DNA of 64,000 bases from Serratia proteamaculans (GCF_013337185.1 NZ_SWDE01000001.1:1984001-2048000); one strand, 5' to 3'; counted from the first letter of the stretch, positions 1-9,091 are shown. A program made the numbers and translations. The notes: generated by a model from the letters alone, not told the origin.

Positions 1-1
1 T

Positions 2-1417
2 GTGCGCTATGCGGTAGACGCCAGCCGTGACCTGCCACTCAGGGTGATCTGCGCGGCTCCCTCGAGCGTTCCCTCCACTCCGGGGCTGGAAATGTCCGGT
101 GCCGATTTTGCCGGCCAGGAAATGGAAACCATGTTGGCCTGGCCAGAAGTCGGTGGCGTCGCCGAGGTCATGGATATGCACGGCGTGCTGAATGGCAGCG
201 AACGCATGCTGGAAATTCTCAATGCCGGGCTCAACAGCGGCAAATTGATTGAAGGCCACGCACGCGGGCTGAGCGGCGCCGATCTGCAGGCTTATCTGGC
301 GGCGGGAGTCACTTCCGACCATGAGCTGACCTCCGGAGCCGATGCGCTGGAGAAATTACGCGCCGGTCTGACGCTGGAGATCAGAGGTTCCCACCCTTAT
401 CTGCTGCCGGAGATCGTCGCAGCGCTGAAAACGCTACCGCATCTGTCCTCACAAATCACCGTCTGCACCGATGATGTCCCGCCCGATATGCTGCTGGAAA
501 AAGGCGGCATTGTGGCGTTACTCAATATGCTGATTGAACAAGGCCTGCCGGCGACCGACGTGCTGCGGATGGCCACGCTCAATGCCGCCATTCGCTTGCA
601 GCGCAACGACCTAGGGCTGATTGCCGCAGGTCGCATCGCCGATCTGGTGGTGTTTGACTCCCTGACGCACCTTAGTGCGCAACAGGTCTACGTCGCAGGA
701 AAACTGACGGCACAGCAAGGCAAGATGCAAAAGCCGCTCAACGCTAACCCTAACGTGACGGCACCGCGTGACACCCTGCGCCTGCCACCTTTGGCTGCCG
801 CGGACTTTGTGTTGAAGGTTCCGGCGATCCGTCACGGCAAAGCCACTCTGCGCCATATAAAGGGCGCGCGTTTTACCCAGTGGAACGAAACCACGGTCGA
901 AGTGCGTAACGGCGAAGTCCAGATCCCGCCAGGCTTTAGCCTGATCTGGGTGCAGCACCGCCATGGTCGCCATCAGGCCATACCGCAGCTGGCGTTGCTG
1001 GAAGGTTGGGGGGAATTAAGGGGAGCCATTGCCACCAGCTACTCACATGATTCACATAATCTGGTGGTGTTGGGCCGTGATGCCGCCGACATGGCTATGG
1101 CCGCCAACGCCCTGATCGCCAGTGGCGGTGGCATGGCCTTGAGTCAAAACGGGGAAATTCTGGCGCAGGTAGCAATGCCGATTGCCGGTATGCTCTCCGA
1201 CTTGCCCGCCACCGAACTGGCACAACAGTTTAAGAACCTGCGCGATTTGAGCGCACGCATCGCCGACTGGGAACCGCCTTACCGGGTTTTCAAGGCGATT
1301 GAAGGCACCTGCCTGGCGTGTAACGCCGGGCCGCACCTGACCGATCTCGGCCTGACCGACGGCTCAACACGCCAGATTGTCGATCCGCTGATCGCCTGCT
1401 GGGAAACCCCGGTATAA
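2..1417 (+). CDS. ade: Adenine deaminase, 3' part (5' end outside window)
   Basis: Hydrolyses adenine to hypoxanthine and ammonia in purine salvage (amidohydrolase superfamily, cytoplasmic). The visible 471 residues correspond to most of a protein of about 590 residues in E. coli; the N-terminal metal-binding HxH part lies left of the window. Family marks seen are EGHARGLSG (from about nt 257), the TSDHE metal-ligand stretch, CTDD before the catalytic barrel end, and the C-terminal adenine-deaminase domain with YSHDSHN near nt 1043 and a glycine-rich LIASGGGMA. The next gene, 39 bp downstream on the same strand, is a purine permease, which supports uptake plus deamination as one unit. Family assignment is firm; adenine as the exact substrate is inferred from similarity. 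Confidence 0.85.
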   Translation: MRYAVDASRDLPLRVICAAPSSVPSTPGLEMSGADFAGQEMETMLAWPEVGGVAEVMDMHGVLNGSERMLEILNAGLNSGKLIEGHARGLSGADLQAYLAAGVTSDHELTSGADALEKLRAGLTLEIRGSHPYLLPEIVAALKTLPHLSSQITVCTDDVPPDMLLEKGGIVALLNMLIEQGLPATDVLRMATLNAAIRLQRNDLGLIAAGRIADLVVFDSLTHLSAQQVYVAGKLTAQQGKMQKPLNANPNVTAPRDTLRLPPLAAADFVLKVPAIRHGKATLRHIKGARFTQWNETTVEVRNGEVQIPPGFSLIWVQHRHGRHQAIPQLALLEGWGELRGAIATSYSHDSHNLVVLGRDAADMAMAANALIASGGGMALSQNGEILAQVAMPIAGMLSDLPATELAQQFKNLRDLSARIADWEPPYRVFKAIEGTCLACNAGPHLTDLGLTDGSTRQIVDPLIACWETPV

Positions 1418-1456
1418 AAATAATCATAATAATTAGATAGCTGCGGAGATAATTTA

Positions 1457-2806
1457 ATGGCTGATAATTCAGTACCTACATCTGCTCCAACACCAGGGGG
1501 CTGGCTGCAACGACGTTTTCAACTGCACGCGCGGCAAAGCACGGTCAAAACCGAATGCCTGGCCGGTATCACAGGCTTTCTGGCGGCGGCTTATCTGCTG
1601 GTAGTGATCCCTGGATTGCTTGCCGTCGGCGGCATGGATAAAGGTGCAGTAACCACCGGTACCATTCTGGTATTCGTGCTGGGGACCTTGCTGATGGCGT
1701 TTTACGGCAACCTGCCGTTTATCGTCGGGCCAGGCATTGGCGGTTCTGTATTGGTTGGCGTAACGCTGGCAGGCAGCGAAGGCATCAGTTGGCAGATTGG
1801 CCTGGGTATCGCCTGTTGGTCCGGTATTTTGTTTTTCGCCCTGACCCGGCTCGGGCTACGTGAGGTGGTCACCCGTTCGGTACCGCAATCGATCAAGCTG
1901 GGGCTGACGGCCTCCATCGGGCTGTTCGTGGCAATACTGGGGTTCCGCAATGCCGGGCTGGTGCTGGCCAACGCAAAATCCAATGCGTTGATGCTGGGTG
2001 ACTTCACTGCACCTGGAGCATTGATCGCCCTCTGCGGCCTGTTCCTGGCGATCGCCCTGCAGGCCCGACGTATTCCCGGTGCTATTTTGTGGGCCATCCT
2101 GTTTGCGACTCTGGTCGGCATCCCGTTCGGCGTTACCCACCTGCCAACCAGCCTGATGGCGATGCCGCATTCATTGGCCCCGGTGCTTGGCCATGTTGAC
2201 CTGATCGGCGCACTGAATATTGCCTTCCTGCCCTATTTGTTCGTCTTTTTCGCCTCGGAGTTTTTCTCCACCATGGGCACTACGCTGGCCGTAGGCGGTG
2301 AGGCCGGGCTGCTGGACGAACACGGCAATATGCCGCACATCAACCGGCCCTTCATGGTGGACTCTATCGCCGCCGCGCTTGGCCCGATAGTCGGTATTCC
2401 CGCTGCCACCGCACTGATTGAATCCTCTGCTGCGGCAGAAGCCGGTGGCAAAACCGGGCTAACCGCATTGGCCGCCGCGGTGATGTTTCTGCTGATGCTG
2501 CTGTTCACACCGATTGCACTGATGATCCCGAAAGAAGCCACCGCCCCGGCGCTGATTTTGATCGGCCTGAATATGTTCAGCGGGCTGCGCAAAGTTGATT
2601 TGGCCAACTTCACCGACGGCCTGCCGGTACTGATGATGGTGATGATAACCCTGATCGCCAACAGCTTTGGTACCGGTATCGCCGGCGGGTTGCTGTTTTA
2701 TATCATTATCAAAGTGATTGCCGGTAAATGGCGTGAAGTTCCGTTCGGGTTATATTTCCTGGCGATCCCGCTGGTGTACTATTTCGCCACGCTGGTGAGG
2801 CACTGA
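1457..2806 (+). CDS. NCS2/AzgA-family purine permease
   Basis: Inner-membrane proton-coupled transporter for adenine, guanine or hypoxanthine (AzgA branch of NCS2, like E. coli PurP/YicO and GhxP). It has 449 residues, mostly hydrophobic, with about 12 to 14 predicted membrane segments. Family motifs are the early GITGFLAAAYLLVVIP segment, FIVGPGIGG, and the signature GTTLAVGGEAGLLDEHGNMP followed by INRPFMVDSIAAALGP. The start is supported by GGAG eight bases before the ATG. It follows the adenine deaminase closely and is followed by a hairpin terminator, so the two form a probable operon: import of adenine followed by deamination. The exact purine cannot be decided from sequence alone. Confidence 0.88.
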   Translation: MADNSVPTSAPTPGGWLQRRFQLHARQSTVKTECLAGITGFLAAAYLLVVIPGLLAVGGMDKGAVTTGTILVFVLGTLLMAFYGNLPFIVGPGIGGSVLVGVTLAGSEGISWQIGLGIACWSGILFFALTRLGLREVVTRSVPQSIKLGLTASIGLFVAILGFRNAGLVLANAKSNALMLGDFTAPGALIALCGLFLAIALQARRIPGAILWAILFATLVGIPFGVTHLPTSLMAMPHSLAPVLGHVDLIGALNIAFLPYLFVFFASEFFSTMGTTLAVGGEAGLLDEHGNMPHINRPFMVDSIAAALGPIVGIPAATALIESSAAAEAGGKTGLTALAAAVMFLLMLLFTPIALMIPKEATAPALILIGLNMFSGLRKVDLANFTDGLPVLMMVMITLIANSFGTGIAGGLLFYIIIKVIAGKWREVPFGLYFLAIPLVYYFATLVRH

Positions 2807-2813
2807 TCTGAAG

Positions 2814-2844
2814 GTGGTGCGCTGATAATCCGTCGGCGCACCAC
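2814..2844 (+). terminator. Terminator after purine permease gene
   Basis: Nine-base-pair stem GTGGTGCGC / GCGCACCAC with a 13-nt loop, followed by a short T/A-rich tail. It closes the ade-permease unit. Confidence 0.65.
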
Positions 2845-2846
2845 TT

Positions 2847-3231
2847 TAATAATTAGATTGCGGAAATATATTCTCTCACGCCCTATAAAATAGACTCATC
2901 AGAAAGATAACTGCTAAAAAACCCTCTCTGTAACGAAAATTCTTATCAACCATTAAAAATATTAAACTAGCGTAATAAACATAAAATCAGACAGACCGTG
3001 AATTCTAATGATATGATTTTTATGGTTTATCTGTTCACCGCAAAACCTCCCCCGCTAAGATCCGTCTTCCCGATATAAACCAAAACGCTATTTTATCAAG
3101 GATAATTTCCTTATTTATTTAAACTTGCCGAATCTTGATCATCTATTACATTTAATACTTGAGTTACAAATCGTTACAAGGGACATGACAGTGACTCATT
3201 TCTCTCCTTCTAAAAATCAGCGGGGATCCCA
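2847..3231. other. AT-rich intergenic region before alkyl sulfatase
   Basis: About 385 bp without a credible gene, clearly more AT-rich than the genes on either side. It must hold the alkyl sulfatase promoter, but no box pair stands out enough to assign. A GGGG-type ribosome site lies about 8 bases before the ATG at 3232. Confidence 0.5.
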
Positions 3232-5208
3232 ATGAAATTCACACCAATCATGAGAGGGCTGGCATTAGCGGGTGTACTATCCAGCTTCGCTATTCCATCC
3301 TGGGCAGAAGTTGCGCCGAAAGAAGCGGCCGCTGCCACCAAACAAGCCAATGATGCGCTGTACGATCAGCTCCCCTTCTCAGATAACACCGACTTTGCTA
3401 ACGCTCATAAAGGCTTTATTGCTGCTTTACCCACCGAAATTATCAAAGGTGAGCAAGGCAACGTCATCTGGGATCCGCAGCAGTATGCGTTCATCAAGGA
3501 AGGCGAAAAAGCACCGGATACCGTTAACCCGAGCCTGTGGCGTCAGTCGCAGTTGATTAACATCAGCGGCCTGTTTGAGGTCACGGAGGGTGTTTACCAG
3601 ATCCGTAACCTGGATCTGTCCAACATGACCATTATTGAGGGGAAAGAAGGCGTTACTGTGGTTGACCCTTTGGTTTCGGCGGAAACCGCCAAAGTGGGTA
3701 TGGATCTCTATTATAAAAATCGAGGTAAGAAACCCGTTGTCGCGATTATCTACACTCATAGCCACGTAGACCATTATGGTGGTGTGCGCGGTGTGGTCGA
3801 TGAAGCCGATGTTAAGTCGGGCAAAGTGAAAGTTTATGCGCCTGCCGGCTTTATGGAGGCCGCCGTGGCAGAAAACATCATGGCGGGTAACGTCATGAGC
3901 CGCCGCGCCAGCTACATGTACGGCAACCTGCTAAAACCTGAAGCCAAAGGCCAGGTGGGGGCCGGGCTGGGTACCACCACTTCGGCGGGTACCGTCACCC
4001 TGATTGCCCCAACCAACATCATTGAGAAAGATGGCCAAAAAGAGGTCATCGACGGCCTTACCTATGATTTCATGCTGGCTCCAGGCTCTGAAGCACCATC
4101 AGAAATGCTGTGGTTTATCGAAGAGAAGAAGCTCATCGAAGCGGCAGAAGATGTGACCCATACGCTGCACAATACCTATTCCCTGCGCGGCGCAAAAATT
4201 CGCGAACCCCTCCCCTGGTCGAAATATATCAACGAAGCGATAGTTCGTTGGGGCGACAAAGCGGAAATCATCATGGCTCAGCACCACTGGCCAACCTGGG
4301 GTAACGAGAACGTCGTCAACCTGCTCAAGAGCCAGCGCGACCTTTACCGCTATATTAACGACCAGACCCTGCGCATGGCGAATGAAGGCCTGACGCGTGA
4401 TGAAATAGCCGCGCAGTTCAAACTGCCGGACAGCCTGGCGAAAACCTGGGCCAACCGGGGTTATTACGGTTCGGTGAGCCATGATGTTAAAGCGACTTAT
4501 GTGCTCTATCTTGGCTGGTTTGATGGCAATCCTGCCACGCTGGATGAGCTGCCACCAGAAGAAGCCGCGAAGAAATTTGTCGATTACATGGGCGGTGCCG
4601 ATGCAATCCTCAAGAAAGCCAAGACCGATTTTGATCAGGGTAACTATCGCTGGGTTGCTCAGGTCGTCAGCAAAATAGTCTTTGCCGATCCGAAGAATCA
4701 GGATGCGCGCAACCTTGAAGCTGATGCCCTGGAACAGCTGGGCTATCAGGCCGAATCTGGCCCATGGCGTAACTTCTACCTCACCGGCGCTCAGGAACTG
4801 CGTAACGGCGTGGTGAAAGGACCAACCCCGAATACCGCCAGCCCGGATACCGTCCGTGCGATGACGCCGGAAATGTTCTTTGACTTCCTGGCGGTGCATA
4901 TCAACGGAGAAAAGGCTGGCAAGGCCAAAGCCGTGTTTAACATCGATCTTGGCAGCGATGGCGGCAAGTACAAGCTGGAACTGGAAAACGGGGTACTAAA
5001 CCACACCGCCAATGCCGAAGCCAAAGATGCCGATGCCACCCTCACCCTTAACCGCGACACATTGAATAAAATCATCCTCAAGGAGGAAACGCTCAAACAG
5101 GCGGAAGATAAGGGAGAAGTGAAGGTCGCAGGGAACGGAGCGAAAATGGACGAAATGTTAGGCTACATGGATAACTTTGAATTCTGGTTCAATATTGTAA
5201 CGCCGTAA
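3232..5208 (+). CDS. Secreted alkyl sulfatase (metallo-beta-lactamase fold, SdsA/YjcS type)
   Basis: Cleaves primary alkyl sulfates such as dodecyl sulfate to alcohol and sulfate, probably in the periplasm. A 25-residue signal peptide ends IPSWA. The zinc-binding motif THSHVDH lies at residues 175-181. Further metal ligands are expected in EAAEDVTHTLHN (about 303-314) and AQHHWPTWG (about 349). The middle helical domain mediates dimers in this family, and the C-terminal 120 residues resemble the SCP2-like hydrophobic-substrate domain. The 658-residue length fits SdsA1 of Pseudomonas and E. coli YjcS. It stands alone, with a terminator on each side. The role in surfactant use or detoxification is inferred. 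Confidence 0.92.
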   Translation: MKFTPIMRGLALAGVLSSFAIPSWAEVAPKEAAAATKQANDALYDQLPFSDNTDFANAHKGFIAALPTEIIKGEQGNVIWDPQQYAFIKEGEKAPDTVNPSLWRQSQLINISGLFEVTEGVYQIRNLDLSNMTIIEGKEGVTVVDPLVSAETAKVGMDLYYKNRGKKPVVAIIYTHSHVDHYGGVRGVVDEADVKSGKVKVYAPAGFMEAAVAENIMAGNVMSRRASYMYGNLLKPEAKGQVGAGLGTTTSAGTVTLIAPTNIIEKDGQKEVIDGLTYDFMLAPGSEAPSEMLWFIEEKKLIEAAEDVTHTLHNTYSLRGAKIREPLPWSKYINEAIVRWGDKAEIIMAQHHWPTWGNENVVNLLKSQRDLYRYINDQTLRMANEGLTRDEIAAQFKLPDSLAKTWANRGYYGSVSHDVKATYVLYLGWFDGNPATLDELPPEEAAKKFVDYMGGADAILKKAKTDFDQGNYRWVAQVVSKIVFADPKNQDARNLEADALEQLGYQAESGPWRNFYLTGAQELRNGVVKGPTPNTASPDTVRAMTPEMFFDFLAVHINGEKAGKAKAVFNIDLGSDGGKYKLELENGVLNHTANAEAKDADATLTLNRDTLNKIILKEETLKQAEDKGEVKVAGNGAKMDEMLGYMDNFEFWFNIVTP

Positions 5209-5216
5209 TCCCCATA

Positions 5217-5241
5217 CCCTGCGGCTTTCCTGGCCGCAGGG
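5217..5241 (+). terminator. Terminator after alkyl sulfatase gene
   Basis: Perfect nine-bp stem CCCTGCGGC / GCCGCAGGG with a 7-nt loop, eight bases after the stop codon. The T-tract is weak (TTCTCCC). Confidence 0.6.
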
Positions 5242-5402
5242 TTCTCCCACCCGCATGAAATTAAATTCCCTCCTAGCGGAAAATACACCAGGTTAACCAG
5301 GGTCAGAGCGCAGCTCAATCGTACTGAGGAAAACAGACAGAACAAATGAGCAGCTAATGAAATGAGCAGGATTAGAAATAAAAAACAACGGTTAAATTAT
5401 AT

Positions 5403-6527
5403 TCATGAATTAACGTCATCAACATAACAAGTATAACCATTACGTCCACTATGCTTAGTCAGATAAAGTGCCTTGTCTGCGCAATCAATCAAGTCATGTA
5501 CGTGCATTTCTGGTCGCCAGGTTGAAATCCCTTGACTAACAGTAACATGGGTGGAAATTGTTGATTTTGAGTGGGGGAGCGCCAATAGCGCCAACTTTGA
5601 TTTTATTCTCTCGGCTACAATAATCGCGTCTGCCTCCGATGTCGCTGGAAGCACTATAATAAACTCCTCCCCACCATAGCGACCGGCTAAATCATAAGCT
5701 CTTCGGATACAACCATTAAGGCATGTCGCCAAGCTTTTCAGGCACGCATCCCCAGCCAAATGACCATAGTGATCGTTGTATTTCTTGAAAAAATCCACGT
5801 CAAGCAAGATAATTGACAAACCATTTTTGTTAAAGCTCTCGCGATTGAAAACAGCCTCTAAATAGTTATTAAAGTGGTGTCTGTTCGCAAGCCCGGTTAG
5901 AGGGTCTGTATTGGCCAACTGTTTGAACTTTTCGAGAAGCTCTTTATTTTTATATTCATTTTCGATAGCAACATGGAACCATTTATCAAGATTCTTTCTG
6001 GCTGAGTGAATAACAAAAACGATTAGAAAAGCAGAAAAACAATAGCTAAATGAGAAAGCGTCATTCGCAATGATATATGTAAAAAAAACCACAACGGTGA
6101 TTGGAAATGTAAACAAAATCAATAACAATGGAAAAGAAAAAAACGGAATCAAAGAAGAAAAAATCAACGCTATCGCAATAGGAAAAACAATACTTGAACT
6201 TGTAGCGACAATGATGACATAAAACTCACCGGACCATAGCACTGCCAGCAACAGTGAGTATAGATTGATTATCCTCCATGTACTTAGTGTTTTGTCTTCG
6301 CTCACGCGCTTCAAAAAAAATAAAAATACAACTGATGACACTATAATGACAACAGGAATTGAAAAGTACCATTTCAATGAGTGTACACTAGCACCATATC
6401 CCTTCCCCATATGCAAAAGCATAAAAATAGATATCAGTATATTGACAATTAAAAACCATTGAAAATTGTATATAGATACAGATTTTTTATGGATATTTAT
6501 ATTTTCAATGTCACTGTTTTTTTTCAT
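5403..6527 (-). CDS. Membrane-bound diguanylate cyclase (GGDEF)
   Basis: Makes cyclic di-GMP from two GTP; the product usually promotes adhesion and biofilm. The N-terminal half has about six or seven hydrophobic segments with no recognised sensor domain. The GGDEF domain starts at LANTDPLTGLANR and carries the active-site GGEEF. RAYD, five residues before it, is a complete allosteric I-site, so product inhibition is expected. There is no EAL domain. In-frame ATGs exist 15 and 18 nt further upstream, but the ATG at 6527 has AGAGG five bases before it and is preferred (374 residues). It is transcribed away from the fimbrial genes and lies beside the fimbrial regulator pair. A role in controlling those fimbriae is inferred only. 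Confidence 0.9.
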   Translation of the reverse strand: MKKNSDIENINIHKKSVSIYNFQWFLIVNILISIFMLLHMGKGYGASVHSLKWYFSIPVVIIVSSVVFLFFLKRVSEDKTLSTWRIINLYSLLLAVLWSGEFYVIIVATSSSIVFPIAIALIFSSLIPFFSFPLLLILFTFPITVVVFFTYIIANDAFSFSYCFSAFLIVFVIHSARKNLDKWFHVAIENEYKNKELLEKFKQLANTDPLTGLANRHHFNNYLEAVFNRESFNKNGLSIILLDVDFFKKYNDHYGHLAGDACLKSLATCLNGCIRRAYDLAGRYGGEEFIIVLPATSEADAIIVAERIKSKLALLALPHSKSTISTHVTVSQGISTWRPEMHVHDLIDCADKALYLTKHSGRNGYTCYVDDVNS

Positions 6528-6570
6528 ACAATCCTCTGCCATCATTAAATTTCCATATCTTAACTACAGA

Positions 6571-7029
6571 TCACTCTTTTATGCACACAAATGCCGGAAG
6601 ATCTCCCTCGATGAAAACATAACCGTCATCATAAAACTTTTCCACACGTACCTGATAACCTCGTTGCGGATAAATAAAGAAATCAGCCATGATAGGTCGT
6701 AACTGTTTTGCTATTGAAGGGGCCAAGGTTGAGTTCGAGGATAACAACAAAACACCAGCATCATTTTTGCTATATGAGAAGTCGAAATTTATATTTATTC
6801 TAGGCAAACTAACTTTACCATCATGATACTCACTCACGGAACTAAAATGTCCGGTGCCACCGTTAAAATCAAACTTCATCAAGGTAAAGTAGCGCACATC
6901 TCCACGATATATATATGTCTTTGCACGACAGGTGAAGTGATTTGATTTGAAGTAACTCAACAAATAAAGAGACAACGGCATTGCCAACAAGGAAAGCAAC
7001 AAGATTGAAATGAATATTTTAGTTTTCAT
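6571..7029 (-). CDS. FidL-like membrane protein
   Basis: 152 residues with one N-terminal membrane anchor (residues about 5-26) and a predicted periplasmic domain rich in beta strands. It resembles the FidL-like proteins that accompany ToxR/CadC-type fimbrial regulators in enterobacteria. The start codon overlaps the end of the upstream regulator gene (ATGAAAACTAA), so the two are translationally coupled. By analogy with ToxR-ToxS it may modulate the regulator's periplasmic part. That role is inference; the anchor and coupling are visible. Confidence 0.75.
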   Translation of the reverse strand: MKTKIFISILLLSLLAMPLSLYLLSYFKSNHFTCRAKTYIYRGDVRYFTLMKFDFNGGTGHFSSVSEYHDGKVSLPRININFDFSYSKNDAGVLLLSSNSTLAPSIAKQLRPIMADFFIYPQRGYQVRVEKFYDDGYVFIEGDLPAFVCIKE

Positions 7030-7960
7030 CTTTCAGACCCGAATAGTATTTTGAAAAGCATGTTGATGTATTGCTACCATTTTTATTGTCATTTCCATTA
7101 CCATTGCAAATAATAACGGTTAATTTTGTATTACTTGGATTAGCAGTAACGTATGCGGCTTGCTTTAACTGACAACTAATTTTCATTTCACGGAAAAATG
7201 ATAAATATCCATCCTGCCGTCGATAAATATTATTCTTTTCAGCATAAACAGAGCAATTATTAACCTCGCCTATTTTCATATAAGCTGAAAAGAAATCTTT
7301 GTTTTTTGGATTTTCAAATAAATAAAGACCAGATGTAACAAGAATGGAACAGGTAATCAGTGCGATGTAGATGATTTTCCAATTTGTTGAAAAAAGATCA
7401 CCTTCCTTACCTGAAGGATGAGAAACCTCCACGCTTTCATATAAAATCGCGTCAGGCTCCAGTGCTTCTTTTTCCGCGTTTTCTGCCTGCCCCAGTGGTG
7501 TTGCGGGAAGCTCTTGGCTATCTGTCATATCTGCCGGCGGTTCCACAATGAAGCTGTCGCTTTCATTTCCCGCAACCTGACTATCCTCTGTTACATTGGT
7601 TAAAACATTTTCATTCGAGTGGATTCGCTGTACTTCAGCAACCAGTTTTATCCCCTCCTTCGGCACCGTGATAACTATCTCATCGGTGAGCCCAACTGAC
7701 TTCATCGCTCTGCGGATGATGGATATATTCTGATAAAGCGTATTGTTAGTGACGTATTGGCCATTTTCCCCCCAAACCTGTGTAAAAAATTCTTTTTGTT
7801 TTATCACCTCCCCTGGATTAAGTAACAACATATGTAAACAACGGCTTGCCGGTAGGCTTATCGTTGCCGTTTGACCGGCATGTACAACAGATTCCAACGT
7901 TTTTTCTTGGAAATCAAAGATTACCACATCATTAATTATAAATTTTTCTTTATTTTTCAT
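7019..7960 (-). CDS. Membrane-anchored winged-helix regulator (ToxR/CadC type)
   Basis: Transcription factor that stays in the inner membrane. The N-terminal OmpR-type winged helix spans about residues 8-110 (segments PASRCLHMLLLNPGEVIKQ and VTNNTLYQNISIIRRAMK). A linker rich in Glu, Pro and Ser follows, then one membrane segment (IIYIALITCSILVTSGLYLF, about 208-227) and a periplasmic tail of about 85 residues containing four cysteines. It is divergent from the fimbrial operon across a 538-bp AT-rich region and coupled to the FidL-like gene, so control of the pilin promoter is likely. No strong ribosome site is seen, though the start agrees with the beginning of the DNA-binding domain. Confidence 0.82.
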   Translation of the reverse strand: MKNKEKFIINDVVIFDFQEKTLESVVHAGQTATISLPASRCLHMLLLNPGEVIKQKEFFTQVWGENGQYVTNNTLYQNISIIRRAMKSVGLTDEIVITVPKEGIKLVAEVQRIHSNENVLTNVTEDSQVAGNESDSFIVEPPADMTDSQELPATPLGQAENAEKEALEPDAILYESVEVSHPSGKEGDLFSTNWKIIYIALITCSILVTSGLYLFENPKNKDFFSAYMKIGEVNNCSVYAEKNNIYRRQDGYLSFFREMKISCQLKQAAYVTANPSNTKLTVIICNGNGNDNKNGSNTSTCFSKYYSGLKDEN

Positions 7961-8498
7961 ATTGATACCGAAAGTTGTGATATTACAAAAATCAGTTATT
8001 TTTTAAATTATAGGCAAAGAAATCAATAAAAGTATACGCCCCCTAGATAAATCTTATTAAGAATAAAATCAAGCAAAATCAATTAGATACAAAATAACGT
8101 ACTGGGTGTTGTTTTAAATCGTGTGGCATAACAAAGAATGCATCTTAATCAATGAATAAGGCTATTTCACTTTGCCTTAACGCATCTCCCCCCTATTGTA
8201 TCCCGGCAGAAAGTGAACGGCGAAAACTAATGATATGTACGAGCATCATACTTATCAACAGTAATAACCGTCCAGATTAATATATAAATATCGCGTTAAA
8301 ACAACACGACCCTATGCTTTGTTAATCTGGCTTTCTGCGTGTAATAAGTTTGTTTTCTTTTCTTTCTTACGTGATGTTTACGTACGGAGGAGAGTATTAA
8401 TACGTCTGTGAAAAATTCAGTAACAGACGAAGTTCAGACACATAACTACTATTCCTCTGGACCTGAGGGATTACTTTAAAAATTAATGGAGAAGTTTA
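7961..8498. other. Divergent AT-rich control region of the fimbrial locus
   Basis: 538 bp between the membrane regulator and the major pilin gene, without a credible gene. It holds a 9-bp inverted repeat (8272-8330) and, in the pilin leader, a 7-bp inverted repeat CGTCTGT / ACAGACG (8403-8429). No invertase gene or long flanking repeats of a fim-type switch are present in the window. Confidence 0.7.
8272..8330. promoter_or_regulatory. Inverted repeat upstream of pilin gene
   Basis: CCAGATTAA at 8272-8280 is repeated exactly in inverse as TTAATCTGG at 8322-8330. Repeat starts are 50 bp apart, close to five helical turns. This could be a paired site for a looping regulator, for example the adjacent winged-helix protein. 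It lies 169-227 bp before the pilin ATG. Function is inferred. Confidence 0.4.
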
Positions 8499-9038
8499 AT
8501 GAAAAAGTTAGCCATCGCTGCAATTGTATTCGCCGCATTCGGTTCTATGGAAATGGCTCAGGCTGCATCAAGCGGTACTATTACCTTTAACGGCGAAGTT
8601 ACTGCAACTACCTGTGACGTTACTGTCGCTGGTCAGGCTGCAGACGCAACTGTAACCTTGCCAACCGTTGGCCAGAATGAACTGCAGACTGCTGGCGCAA
8701 CCACTGGCCGTACCAGCTTCCCAATGCAGCTGGATAATTGTGCCGGTACATTGACTACCGCTTCCGCATTCTTCCAGGATGGCCCATCCGTTGATATTAA
8801 CGGCCGCCTGCAGAACCTGTCCGGTACCGCGACCAATGTCAGCCTGCAACTTCTTGATGACCAGAATGCAGGCAATGTAATCAATGTTGGCGATTCAAGC
8901 CAGGTTGATGGCACTTCATACGTTGACGTTTCTTCTGGCTCTGCAACGATGAAATACGGCGTAGAATATTACGCTGAAGGTGCTGCTACCCCAGGCACCG
9001 TAGTAAGTAATGTAGTTTACAACATTCAGTACAAATAA
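8499..9038 (+). CDS. Major fimbrial subunit (type 1-like pilin)
   Basis: Structural pilin exported by the general secretory route and assembled by the chaperone and usher downstream. The signal peptide is about residues 1-22 (ends EMAQA). The mature protein begins with a donor strand (SGTITFNGEVTATTC) and has the usual disulfide pair (Cys in TTCDV and DNCAG). It ends VVYNIQYK, the beta-zipper C-terminus bound by the chaperone. The 179-residue length is typical. A strong GGAGAAG site precedes the start. A terminator directly after the gene should make it the most abundant product of the operon. Confidence 0.95.
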   Translation: MKKLAIAAIVFAAFGSMEMAQAASSGTITFNGEVTATTCDVTVAGQAADATVTLPTVGQNELQTAGATTGRTSFPMQLDNCAGTLTTASAFFQDGPSVDINGRLQNLSGTATNVSLQLLDDQNAGNVINVGDSSQVDGTSYVDVSSGSATMKYGVEYYAEGAATPGTVVSNVVYNIQYK

Positions 9039-9047
9039 ATTATACCA

Positions 9048-9066
9048 GGGGAGACGCTGTCTCCCC
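9048..9066 (+). terminator. Intra-operon terminator between pilin and chaperone genes
   Basis: Seven-bp stem GGGGAGA / TCTCCCC with a 5-nt loop, then GCTTTTTTG. It lies ten bases after the pilin stop and 26 bases before the chaperone start. Partial read-through would give high pilin and low assembly-protein levels. Confidence 0.85.
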
Positions 9067-9091
9067 GCTTTTTTGTGTGTGAGATTAAAGC

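Noticed and set aside
8272-8330. fim-type invertible phase switch before the pilin gene
   Set aside because: The spacer is only 41 bp against about 300 bp in E. coli, and no FimB/FimE-like recombinase gene is in the window. Kept as a candidate operator only.
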